Below, piece by piece: positions 30,382 through 37,869 of a stretch of 64,000 nt of DNA. Each line of letters begins with the position of its first letter. Position 1 is the first letter of the stretch. The notes beneath the pieces are model-generated. The model searched no databases, was not told the DNA's origin, and saw only the letters and a list, made by a program, of their open reading frames with translations. The position numbers were made by a program, and so were the translations under genes. Source of the DNA: an uncultured Lachnospiraceae bacterium (GTDB lineage Bacteria; Bacillota; Clostridia; Lachnospirales; Lachnospiraceae); assembly GCA_958402795.1 (NCBI GenBank), contig CATXUX010000006.1, positions 61,981 to 125,980 on the forward strand, written 5' to 3'.

Positions 30382-32220
30382 TTATAATTTCACAGTCTTT
30401 CCCCTGGTAATGCCATTTTCATTATAAGCATCCACACGAACAAAATACTCCTGTGATTTTACCAGCGCCCCGATCCTCTTTTCGATCACGGCGTCCTTCT
30501 TTTCCTGTACATCCTTCACATCCCGGTAAATCTGATAGCTGTGATATAGTTTATCTTCTTTATGCCCCCAGAGAATGTTGTATCCTGCCGCATCTTTTGT
30601 TCCCATGATCGTTACATGCAGATCCAGGCCATCCGCGCTTCTTGCCGTTTCAAATACCGGTGGCTGTGGTTTTTGCCCTGTTCCAACGCCAAATATGCGA
30701 AGTCCGGAAATACACGGCGTTACATGATACGGAATCTCCACAACGGTCAAACGGATAAATCTGACCTGAATGCCATCCTCTCTTACGATGAGGTCGTGCG
30801 GCAGATCCGTAGTAACCTGAGATTTATCTTCGATCATGAAATACTCTTTTCCGTCCAGAGAGCCTTCCAGCTTCCATCTGGTATACAGATCCCTCTCTTC
30901 AATATATCTTGGCTGGGTAGCGCTTCCTTTGATCTCGCCGGGTGAAGCAATGGGAAGATCATCATCTGCAAAATTGATCTGGACCGCTCTCACGTCCATA
31001 GGCTGCTCCAGATCCACTTCCAGCCATTGCCCGCTGTCAGCGGTTGCTGCTCTCCACCAGGTCTTAGAATCTTCATTGACCGCCTGATCCGCTCCTTTTC
31101 CTTCCACGAAAGACGAACAAGCGGTCGGTTTTGCATAATTTAGAAGATACCACTGCGGTTCTTTCCACGGGTCGCCTTTTTCGCCCGAAACGGCGATGGG
31201 CCAGTCTCCGTAATTCTGGTTGCAGAACAGTTCCCCGTCCTTGTCAAACCCGGCCGGCCAGATTCCCACACGTCTTTCAAACTGATGATTCACACTGATC
31301 CGCATCGTAGCCGTATGCCACAGGTTTTCTTCCTTGTCCCACATCGTAGATCCATGTCCGGCTCCCGGCATGTATCCGCCCGCATGATAGGAATACGGAT
31401 TGTTCTTCGCCAGCGTAAACGGTCCCAGCGGGGAATCCGATACATATACGCCGTCCGCGTATACATTGTACTCTGCACCCGGGCAGGCATACTGCAGATA
31501 ATATTTCCCCTCATACTTGTCCATCCACGCACCTTCGATAAACGGCTTTCTGGTAAACATCCCCTTGATCTGGGGAATATAATGTGCCGGGATCTGTTCT
31601 GCCGAAGCACCCTGCTGATTCATAAATGCCTGAAACATCAGCTCCACTTCCTCTTCGCTTCGCGGAAATTCACAGTTGTCTACGCCCATTCTCTCGTATC
31701 CTCTTTCATAGCCGTCGCCGGATAAAAGCTCGATCCTTTCTGTCTTCGGAAGCATCGTATCCGGCTCTAATTCTACGCCCCATACCGGCGTAACATTCGA
31801 ACATCCCCAGTAAAAATAAATTCTCCCGTCATCATCAAAAAACAGGTTGGGATCCCAGAAATCAAACGTTCCCGGAATTTCCTCATAAGGTCCGTGAATG
31901 ACGTCCTTCGTTCTGTAGTAATTACATACTTCTCCCTTTTTTGAAGCGCAAAAGTATACATAATCGCCGCATACCCTTACATCCGGAGCATAATCATACA
32001 ACGGAAGGTTTTCCGGCAGCCTGTGTGCCTCCCAGTTTACCAGATCTTCGGATACCCATACACTCAGATTCATCGATGCAAAAATGTAATACTTTCCCTG
32101 AAACAAAATCATGGATGGATCCGCAGCTTCCCGGTCGATCTGCAACTTTCCGCCGGAACGCGGATCCATATTGAATTGATACCGATAAGGAACATTGATG
32201 GGATTGCAATAATATTTCAT
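30382..32220 (-). CDS. Glycoside hydrolase family 43 with discoidin (CBM32-like) and Fn3-like domains
   Basis: 612 residues, no signal peptide. The propeller (about 1-350) has the catalytic base in REAADPSMILFQGKYYIF, the central aspartate in FDFWDPNLFFDDDGRIYFY and the acid glutamate in KPFIEGAWMDKYEGKYYL. From about 370 to 510 a F5/8 type C (discoidin) domain follows (CSSFVEGKGADQAVNEDSKTWWRA), and the last ~90 residues look Fn3-like. Probably an arabinofuranosidase or xylosidase working on imported oligosaccharides, though CBM domains in a cytosolic enzyme are unusual. It heads the operon with the nucleoside-hydrolase-like gene and has the island's operator upstream. Confidence 0.92.
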   Translation of the reverse strand: MKYYCNPINVPYRYQFNMDPRSGGKLQIDREAADPSMILFQGKYYIFASMNLSVWVSEDLVNWEAHRLPENLPLYDYAPDVRVCGDYVYFCASKKGEVCNYYRTKDVIHGPYEEIPGTFDFWDPNLFFDDDGRIYFYWGCSNVTPVWGVELEPDTMLPKTERIELLSGDGYERGYERMGVDNCEFPRSEEEVELMFQAFMNQQGASAEQIPAHYIPQIKGMFTRKPFIEGAWMDKYEGKYYLQYACPGAEYNVYADGVYVSDSPLGPFTLAKNNPYSYHAGGYMPGAGHGSTMWDKEENLWHTATMRISVNHQFERRVGIWPAGFDKDGELFCNQNYGDWPIAVSGEKGDPWKEPQWYLLNYAKPTACSSFVEGKGADQAVNEDSKTWWRAATADSGQWLEVDLEQPMDVRAVQINFADDDLPIASPGEIKGSATQPRYIEERDLYTRWKLEGSLDGKEYFMIEDKSQVTTDLPHDLIVREDGIQVRFIRLTVVEIPYHVTPCISGLRIFGVGTGQKPQPPVFETARSADGLDLHVTIMGTKDAAGYNILWGHKEDKLYHSYQIYRDVKDVQEKKDAVIEKRIGALVKSQEYFVRVDAYNENGITRGKTVKL

Positions 32221-32263
32221 ACCTTTCTCCTTTTAAAAAATATAACAATGATTCTATACTCGT

Positions 32264-32315
32264 ATTTTACTTCAAATGTTATTTTTACGAGTTATATTTT
32301 TCGTGAATATGTTAT
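32264..32315 (-). promoter_or_regulatory. Operator + promoter of the GH43/nucleoside-hydrolase operon
   Basis: Minus strand: ATAACATATTCACGAAA (32299-32315), 29-nt gap, -10 TAAAAT (32264-32269); -35 position ACTCGT is degenerate. Same layout as at 18609, 18656 and 22029. A separate inverted repeat ACTCGTA (32258-32264)/TACGAGT (32286-32292) brackets the -10 and could be a second regulator's site. Confidence 0.7.
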
Positions 32316-32364
32316 AATTTTGATCAAGGTATGATATGCAATATCCTTTTCTGTATTATCTTTT

Positions 32365-33354
32365 TTAATACTCAAAGATTTCTGTTATTGCCGCAGGAAA
32401 CTGATTCATAATTTTCAGGATATTTTTCTCCTGTAAATAGTACTTATCTAAAGAATGTTTCGAATATCTATATGGTGTATCACTTGTCATTGCGATTAGC
32501 AATTCTGTAAAATACTTCTCCCAGCTTTCGTATTCTTTACTTTCAATGTAATCTGACGGAGAATCCAGTATTTTTACTAATTCTTCTGATTGAATCATTC
32601 CTGAATTTAAAATCAGATATTCAAATGATTCCGGCAGCCAGATCGTTATCCGCAATCTATTCTCGTTTTTAAGATATTTCAGGCAGCTTTCTATCAACGC
32701 TCCAAATGCCGCTCCATCTGCAATCACCAGAATATCTTCACTGTTTATTTTCTTAATTGTATTTAAAATATTGCTATTCCCATGTGCACTGATCACATGG
32801 CTATGTTTATACACGGAAGAGAAAAACTGGAAACCAGAATTACTGTCTTCTGCTATTACATGCTGTATTTTATTGTTCTCAATGATCGGATAATTACTAT
32901 ATATCTCTCTAAGTTCATGATATGACTCTTTTATATCTGTCCTCTTTCTGCTTGTAACTATTTCATAAATCTCATGAATACTATAAGGCAGCATCTTAAA
33001 GGGTGCGCGATTTACCAGTACAAAATAATTTCCGGAGGTTTTCACAAAATCTGCAAACTCTCTTGAAAACACAAATTCATTATTTTCTTCGATAAAAATA
33101 ATTGTATTCTCCAGAGAAAACATGGCGTCTTTCCAGTCACGTCCTACTTCCCGTCTCAAATATACATAATACTCAGCATTTGTGGAAACTGAATAGCCTG
33201 ATTCCTTTCCGACTCTCAAATATTCATATAGCATATGCAAAAGAGTAGTTTTCCCGCTGGCGCTGTCTCCTTTGATCACTGTAATGTTTCTTTTTACAGT
33301 AAACTCAAAAAAAACTTTTTTGCTTTTTACTCTGAAATAATACTTACCCTTCAT
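32365..33354 (-). CDS. P-loop ATPase paired with DUF4869
   Basis: 329 residues, soluble. A Walker A motif is at about 29-37 (GDSASGKTT) and a Walker-B-like strand follows as NTIIFIEENNEF (about 83-94). There is no ABC signature, helicase motif or membrane segment, so it belongs to an unassigned AAA-like group. The C-terminal half (from about 190: VISAHGNSNILNTIKKINSEDILVIADGAAFG) looks like a Toprim/Rossmann-type alpha/beta domain, uncertain. It overlaps the end of the DUF4869 gene by 11 bp. The pair is clearly AT-richer than the genes on either side, suggesting transfer. Function unknown; a sensor or defence role is possible but unproven. Confidence 0.7.
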   Translation of the reverse strand: MKGKYYFRVKSKKVFFEFTVKRNITVIKGDSASGKTTLLHMLYEYLRVGKESGYSVSTNAEYYVYLRREVGRDWKDAMFSLENTIIFIEENNEFVFSREFADFVKTSGNYFVLVNRAPFKMLPYSIHEIYEIVTSRKRTDIKESYHELREIYSNYPIIENNKIQHVIAEDSNSGFQFFSSVYKHSHVISAHGNSNILNTIKKINSEDILVIADGAAFGALIESCLKYLKNENRLRITIWLPESFEYLILNSGMIQSEELVKILDSPSDYIESKEYESWEKYFTELLIAMTSDTPYRYSKHSLDKYYLQEKNILKIMNQFPAAITEIFEY

Positions 33355-33796
33355 CCAGCAGTCCCTCCACTTCCAGCAGCGTTGTCACGTATTCTTTGGA
33401 GTTGCGTACAATTTTTCCTTTGTTCATAATTTTAATTTCAAATGGTTCTTCAAAGTGCATAATATGTTGCAGATACACGACTAAGTCTTTCTTTTCTGCA
33501 ATTTTCAAAATCCACTTTGCACAATTATCTCCGCAATTAGACATATTATAAACGAAAGAATCATCTTTCAGCATCAATATCAGAACTTTCACTCCGCCCG
33601 ATAATTCTTTTGGTGTAATCGCCCCTAATATCGGACTATCAATAATATGCGGACTCACCACAACAGAATGATCCACATCTTCAATCATCTTTTTGACAAA
33701 TTCGTCTTCGATCCACTCATCTTCATATACATTATCAAAGTACGCTGGTGCGTCTTTCATATACTCTGTACCACTGTAATACCATATCTTTAACAT
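33344..33796 (-). CDS. DUF4869 domain protein, first gene of the ATPase pair
   Basis: 150 residues, acidic, no membrane segment. The conserved pieces of DUF4869 are visible: NVYEDEWIEDEFVKKMIEDVDHS (about 23-45), IDSPILGAITPKELSGGVKVLILML (about 52-77) and SNCGDNCAKWILKIAEKKDLVVYL (about 86-109). The family has no known function. NCGDNCAKW with two cysteines is the most invariant-looking part and might bind metal or a nucleotide. It is translated just before, and coupled to, the ATPase. I recall DUF4869 proteins as common in Lachnospiraceae, often beside an ATPase. Confidence 0.8.
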   Translation of the reverse strand: MLKIWYYSGTEYMKDAPAYFDNVYEDEWIEDEFVKKMIEDVDHSVVVSPHIIDSPILGAITPKELSGGVKVLILMLKDDSFVYNMSNCGDNCAKWILKIAEKKDLVVYLQHIMHFEEPFEIKIMNKGKIVRNSKEYVTTLLEVEGLLDEG

Positions 33797-33864
33797 GACT
33801 CGCCTTCACGCTCCCTTTTGAATCAGCCACCAGTTCTTCACCGGTCACCTTATTGTCGTACCTT

Positions 33865-33893
33865 ATGCTATCATAAAGCACCATTTATTTCAA
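33865..33893 (-). promoter_or_regulatory. Probable promoter of the DUF4869-ATPase pair
   Basis: Minus strand TTGAAA (33888-33893), 17-bp spacer, TAGCAT (33865-33870). A small inverted repeat TTATG/CATAA overlaps the -10. Confidence 0.45.
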
Positions 33894-33922
33894 GCAACTA
33901 CCGGTTATCCTTCAAAAACCAT

Positions 33923-33980
33923 TTGACAGTTCTCCTGATTTTAAGTATCATGAGTGGGTGAAGTGACTGATTCCAGTCAC
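33923..33980 (+). promoter_or_regulatory. Promoter and leader hairpin of the exonuclease gene
   Basis: TTGACA (33923-33928), 17-bp spacer, TATCAT (33946-33951). Just downstream GTGACTG (33963-33969) and CAGTCAC (33974-33980) form a perfect 7-bp hairpin with ATTC loop in the leader. No T-run follows, so it is not a terminator. Confidence 0.65.
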
Positions 33981-34031
33981 CGAATCATTGATACACAGCT
34001 TCTTACAAACTACGCATCGGAGGAAACAGCT

Positions 34032-34730
34032 ATGCTGAAATCATATATTGCATTTGATATTGAGACGACGGGACTTGATCCGCAGGAAAATGAGATCATC
34101 GAGATCGGAGCGCTGAAAGTCCGGGACGGACAGGTGGCGGAACGTTTTATTGAGTTTATCCACCCCTGCTCGCTGATTTCCGCCTCCATTACAGACCTGA
34201 CCGGTATCACCAACGAAATGGTTTCCGGTGCGCGGCCGATGGAACAAGTCATTCCGGATTTTCTGGATTTCTGTGAAGAAGATATCCTGATCGGACACAA
34301 TGTCCGCTTTGATTATAGTTTTGTAAAGGCAAGCGCGGCACGGACGTCTCTTCCATTTGAAAAGATGGGTGTGGATACTCTGACGATCGCGCAGAAAGTC
34401 CATAAAGAGCTTCCATCCAAGAGTCTGTCAAGTCTGTGTGAGTATTATCATATTGAAAACAAATCGGCACACCGTGCATACCATGATGCACTTGCAACCG
34501 CGAAGCTGTACCAGACGCTTTCCCACTATTTTGAAGAGACCTCTCCAGCCGCATTTCAGCCGGTCCCGCTTACATATAAAGTACAGGCGCCGCAGCCTGC
34601 GACGCCGAAACAGATTGCATTTATCCGGAAGCTGATCCGTCAGAAGAACGCAGATCTTGCATGGGATCCCGATACGATCAGCCGCAGCGAAGCCTCCAAG
34701 ATCATCGACACACTTTTAAACAACAGATAA
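34032..34730 (+). CDS. DnaQ/PolC-like 3'-5' exonuclease with C-terminal helical domain
   Basis: 233 residues from the ATG that follows GGAGG by 8 nt. The DEDDh exonuclease motifs are complete: ExoI FDIETTGLD (about 8-16), ExoII GHNVRFDYSF (about 96-105) and ExoIII HRAYHDALATA (about 153-163). The last 50 residues (TPKQIAFIRKLIRQKN ... SRSEASKIIDTLL) form a small helical domain common in Clostridial stand-alone proteins of this kind. It could act in DNA repair or proofreading, or on RNA as an oligonuclease. Monocistronic, with its stop 10 bp from the end of the converging citrate synthase gene. Confidence 0.93.
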   Translation: MLKSYIAFDIETTGLDPQENEIIEIGALKVRDGQVAERFIEFIHPCSLISASITDLTGITNEMVSGARPMEQVIPDFLDFCEEDILIGHNVRFDYSFVKASAARTSLPFEKMGVDTLTIAQKVHKELPSKSLSSLCEYYHIENKSAHRAYHDALATAKLYQTLSHYFEETSPAAFQPVPLTYKVQAPQPATPKQIAFIRKLIRQKNADLAWDPDTISRSEASKIIDTLLNNR

Positions 34731-34740
34731 TGTACATTTT

Positions 34741-36120
34741 TTATTGTCTCTGTTCGATCGGGACAAAGTCTACATGATATCCTACGTACTTGTATGCAGG
34801 ACGGATGATCTTGCTGGCATTCATCAGTTCTTCCAGGCGATGAGCGCTCCATCCCGCCATACGTGCGATTGCAAAGATCGGAGTAAACAATTCCTCCGGG
34901 ATGCCGAGCATCGTATACACAAACCCGCTGTAAAAATCCACGTTGGCACAGACATTCTTGAATAGTTTTCTCTGCTCCATGATCAGTTGTCCGGCGAGAC
35001 GCTCCACCAGTTCATAGAGCGCAAATTCTTTCATCAATCCCTTTTCTTCCGCCAGTTTTTTTGCAAATTCTTTCAGCACGACCTCACGCGGATCGGACAG
35101 TGTATAGACTGCATGGCCCATACCATAGATCAGTCCCGCATGGTCGAACACTTCTTTATTGAGGATCCGTCTGAGATACGCTGACACTTCCTCCTCATCC
35201 GTCCAGTCGTTGACATTTGCCTTAATATCTTCAAACATATGCTGGACCTTCAGATTTGCCCCGCCATGGCGCGGACCCTTCAGAGATCCGATGGACGCAG
35301 CTACAGAAGAAAAGGTATCCGTACCGGAAGAGCTGACTACATGCGTCGTAAACGTTGAGTTATTTCCGCCGCCGTGCTCTGCGTGCAGGATCAGCGCGAT
35401 ATCCAGAACTTTTGCTTCCAGTTCCGTATACTGACCGGATGGTCGCAGCATCAGAAGGATATTCTCCGCCATGGAAAGTCCCTTCTCCGGATTACGGATA
35501 AACAACGTCTCATCCTTGCGGAAGTGCCGATAGGAATGGTAGGAATAGACTGCGATCAGCGGCAGTTTCGCCGTAAGTTCCAGACATTGGCGGAGCACAT
35601 TCCGGGCGCTGATATCTTCCGGATCCGAGTCATAGGTATACAGTGTCAGGATACATCTCTGCATTGCATTCATAATATTTTCGCTGGAGGCTTTCATCAC
35701 CACGTCCCGGAGAAAACGTCCTCCCAGAGTTCCCAGTTCACTCATCAGAGCAGCAAAACTGTCCAGTTCCTCTTCATTCGGGAGTTTTCCAAATAAGAGA
35801 AGATAAATGGTTTCTTCAAAACCATATTTTCTTCCGTTCAGACCATGGATCATGTCTTTCACATTAACGCCCTGATAATACAGTTCTCCGTCTGCCGGGA
35901 TCGTGCGTCCGTTTACAAGATGATAGGCGCACACGTCCGAAATCTCGGTAAGACCGGTCAGCACCCCTTTCCCCGCCGAATCACGCAGTCCTCTTTTTAC
36001 ATCATATTCGACATAAAGATTCGGATCGATCCGGTTATTCTTCAGCAGCTCCTCTTCCAACTGGCGCATATTCTTCTTGAACTCACCAAAATCTTCCAGA
36101 TCTAACATTTCATTTTCCAT
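34741..36120 (-). CDS. Citrate synthase, long Clostridial type
   Basis: Condenses oxaloacetate and acetyl-CoA to citrate, the entry to 2-oxoglutarate and glutamate synthesis. 459 residues. Active-site pieces: LHAEHGGGNNSTF (first histidine, about 250), GPRHGGANLKVQ and YGMGHAVYTLSDPRE (second histidine), and CANVDFYSG with the catalytic aspartate. The N-terminal helical extension of about 30 residues is typical for this group in Lachnospiraceae. A methylcitrate synthase cannot be excluded by motif alone, but argG next door and proBA/argC in the same window favour a glutamate-family role. Its leader holds a terminator-like hairpin 30 bp before the start codon. Confidence 0.93.
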   Translation of the reverse strand: MENEMLDLEDFGEFKKNMRQLEEELLKNNRIDPNLYVEYDVKRGLRDSAGKGVLTGLTEISDVCAYHLVNGRTIPADGELYYQGVNVKDMIHGLNGRKYGFEETIYLLLFGKLPNEEELDSFAALMSELGTLGGRFLRDVVMKASSENIMNAMQRCILTLYTYDSDPEDISARNVLRQCLELTAKLPLIAVYSYHSYRHFRKDETLFIRNPEKGLSMAENILLMLRPSGQYTELEAKVLDIALILHAEHGGGNNSTFTTHVVSSSGTDTFSSVAASIGSLKGPRHGGANLKVQHMFEDIKANVNDWTDEEEVSAYLRRILNKEVFDHAGLIYGMGHAVYTLSDPREVVLKEFAKKLAEEKGLMKEFALYELVERLAGQLIMEQRKLFKNVCANVDFYSGFVYTMLGIPEELFTPIFAIARMAGWSAHRLEELMNASKIIRPAYKYVGYHVDFVPIEQRQ

Positions 36121-36141
36121 TGTACCGCCTCCTCAGTTGCG

Positions 36142-36193
36142 AAAAGAAAACACCTATTGCGATGAATCGGTATACGTCTTCGTAATCGGTGTT
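36142..36193 (-). terminator. Terminator-like hairpin in the citrate synthase leader
   Basis: On the minus strand AACACCGATTACGA pairs with TCGCAATAGGTGTT (two weak pairs), followed by TTTTCTTTTC. It lies between the promoter at 36227 and the start codon, so it could attenuate transcription. No leader peptide or known riboswitch is visible. Confidence 0.55.
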
Positions 36194-36226
36194 CTTTGAT
36201 CAATTTCTATAACATTTCACTTCCCT

Positions 36227-36255
36227 ATTGTACACGAAGCAGAGGAAGAAAACAA
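36227..36255 (-). promoter_or_regulatory. Citrate synthase promoter
   Basis: Minus strand TTGTTT (36250-36255), 17-bp spacer, TACAAT (36227-36232). It is about 15 bp from the first of the ARG boxes serving argG. Confidence 0.6.
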
Positions 36256-36267
36256 GTCCCGAATTTA

Positions 36268-36380
36268 AAATGCATATTTATTCTTTTTAATTTCATTTTA
36301 TGCATTATATTTTGCTTTTTCGCATAAATTCATGTTTTTTTCAATTCTCTATTGCATATTTATAAAAATAGGTGTATGAT
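36268..36380 (+). promoter_or_regulatory. argG promoter with four ARG-box-like sites
   Basis: Promoter: TTGCAT (36352-36357), 17-bp spacer, TATGAT (36375-36380). ARG-box-like sequences: AAATGCATATTTATTC (36268-36283), ATTTTATGCATTATAT (36295-36310), CGCATAAATTCATG (36321-36334) and TTGCATATTTATAA (36352-36365), the last overlapping the -35. ArgR binding is inferred from these repeats. Confidence 0.7.
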
Positions 36381-36457
36381 ACACGTTAGTTGCTGACAGA
36401 AAGCAAATTCAATGATCAATCCGTCAAACGACAGAGCATTTTCAGGAGGAACATACT

Positions 36458-37681
36458 ATGAGTAAAGAAAAAGTTGTACTTGCATATTCCGGAGGTCTTG
36501 ACACCACCGCAATCATTCCCTGGTTAAAGGAGAATTTTGACTACGAAGTGATCTGCTGCTGCATCGACTGCGGACAGGGCGAAGAACTGGACGGTCTGGA
36601 AGAGCGTGCAAAGCTCTCCGGCGCTTCCAAATTATATATCGAGAATATCATCGACGAATTTTGCGACGATTACATCATGCCCTGCGTAAAAGCCGGCGCT
36701 GTATATGAGAATAAATACCTTCTCGGAACTTCCATGGCCCGTCCGGTCATCGCAAAGAAACTGGTAGAGATTGCCCGCAAGGAAGGCGCGACCGCGATCT
36801 GTCATGGCGCGACCGGAAAAGGAAACGACCAGATCCGTTTCGAGCTGGGGATCAAGGCGCTGGCGCCGGACATCAAGATTATCGCACCGTGGCGTATGAC
36901 AGACGTCTGGACCATGCAGTCCCGTGAAGATGAGATCGAATACTGCAAACAGCACGGCATTGATCTCCCATTCGACGCAAAGCACAGCTACAGCCGTGAC
37001 CGGAACCTGTGGCATATCAGCCACGAAGGTCTGGAGCTGGAAGATCCGGCAAATGAGCCGAATTACGACGACCTGCTTGTTCTTGGCGTATCTCCTGAAA
37101 AGGCGCCGGATGAAGGCGAGTATGTGACCATGACATTTGAAGCCGGTATTCCGAAGAGCCTGAATGGAAAAGAAATGAAAGTATCGGAGATCATCACGGA
37201 ACTGAACAAACTCGGCGGCAAGCACGGCATCGGAATCATCGACATCGTAGAAAACCGTGTCGTAGGTATGAAGTCCCGTGGAGTCTATGAGACGCCGGGC
37301 GGAACCATCCTGATGGCCGCGCATGAACAGCTGGAAGAACTGGTACTCGACCGTGCTACATATGAAGTAAAACGTGATCTCGGCAATAAATTCGCGCAGA
37401 TTGTTTATGAAGGAAAATGGTTCACCCCGCTTCGCGAGGCAATCCAGGCATTTATCGACGTCACACAGCAGTATGTGACCGGCGAAGTAAAATTCAAACT
37501 GTACAAAGGAAACATCATCAAAGCAGGCGAGACTTCTCCGTACTCCCTGTACAGCGAATCACTGGCAAGCTTCACAACCGGAGATCTGTACGATCACCAC
37601 GATGCAGAAGGATTCATCAATCTGTTCGGACTGCCACTGAAAGTCCGTGCCATGAAGATGCAGGAGCTGGAGCAGAAGTAA
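36458..37681 (+). CDS. argG: Argininosuccinate synthase
   Basis: Joins citrulline and aspartate with ATP, the penultimate step of arginine synthesis. 407 residues, full length. The PP-loop ATP site is at the start (VVLAYSGGLDTTAIIPWL, about 6-23). GATGKGNDQIRFE binds citrulline and aspartate (about 116-128), and the C-terminal MKSRGVYETPGGTIL is typical. The start codon follows AGGAGGAACATACT. It stands alone, with ARG boxes upstream and an intrinsic terminator downstream. argH is not in the window. Placed back to back with citrate synthase, it may share arginine-related control. Confidence 0.98.
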   Translation: MSKEKVVLAYSGGLDTTAIIPWLKENFDYEVICCCIDCGQGEELDGLEERAKLSGASKLYIENIIDEFCDDYIMPCVKAGAVYENKYLLGTSMARPVIAKKLVEIARKEGATAICHGATGKGNDQIRFELGIKALAPDIKIIAPWRMTDVWTMQSREDEIEYCKQHGIDLPFDAKHSYSRDRNLWHISHEGLELEDPANEPNYDDLLVLGVSPEKAPDEGEYVTMTFEAGIPKSLNGKEMKVSEIITELNKLGGKHGIGIIDIVENRVVGMKSRGVYETPGGTILMAAHEQLEELVLDRATYEVKRDLGNKFAQIVYEGKWFTPLREAIQAFIDVTQQYVTGEVKFKLYKGNIIKAGETSPYSLYSESLASFTTGDLYDHHDAEGFINLFGLPLKVRAMKMQELEQK

Positions 37682-37709
37682 AGTTAAATCAAGGAATTGA
37701 ACGAGTTGA

Positions 37710-37735
37710 AGGCGCTGAAGTTTCAGCGCCTTTTT
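37710..37735 (+). terminator. argG terminator
   Basis: AGGCGCTGAA pairs with TTCAGCGCCT (GT loop), followed by TTTT. A textbook intrinsic terminator 28 bp after the stop codon. Confidence 0.9.
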
Positions 37736-37862
37736 ATGATATAGGAAACTTCGTTTCCTATATCATAAAACCCTCCGGGAGGATGCGCACTGCGCGCAAG
37801 TGGAAAATGGCTGCTGATGCAGCCACGCTTCGGCGCGAGAATGTGCAAAGCACATTCTTTTT
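37736..37862. repeat. Compound palindromic element after argG
   Basis: Five palindromes in a row: ATGATATAGGAAAC with GTTTCCTATATCAT (37736-37766), CCTCCGGGAGG, GCGCACTGCGCGC, TGGCTGC-TGAT-GCAGCCA, and GAATGTGC with GCACATTC (37839-37857) followed by TTTTT. The order and style match a repeat I associate with Lachnospiraceae intergenic regions. The last hairpin may also end the argG transcript; the element lies just before the stop of the converging membrane gene. Confidence 0.7.
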
Positions 37863-37869
37863 AGAACTA

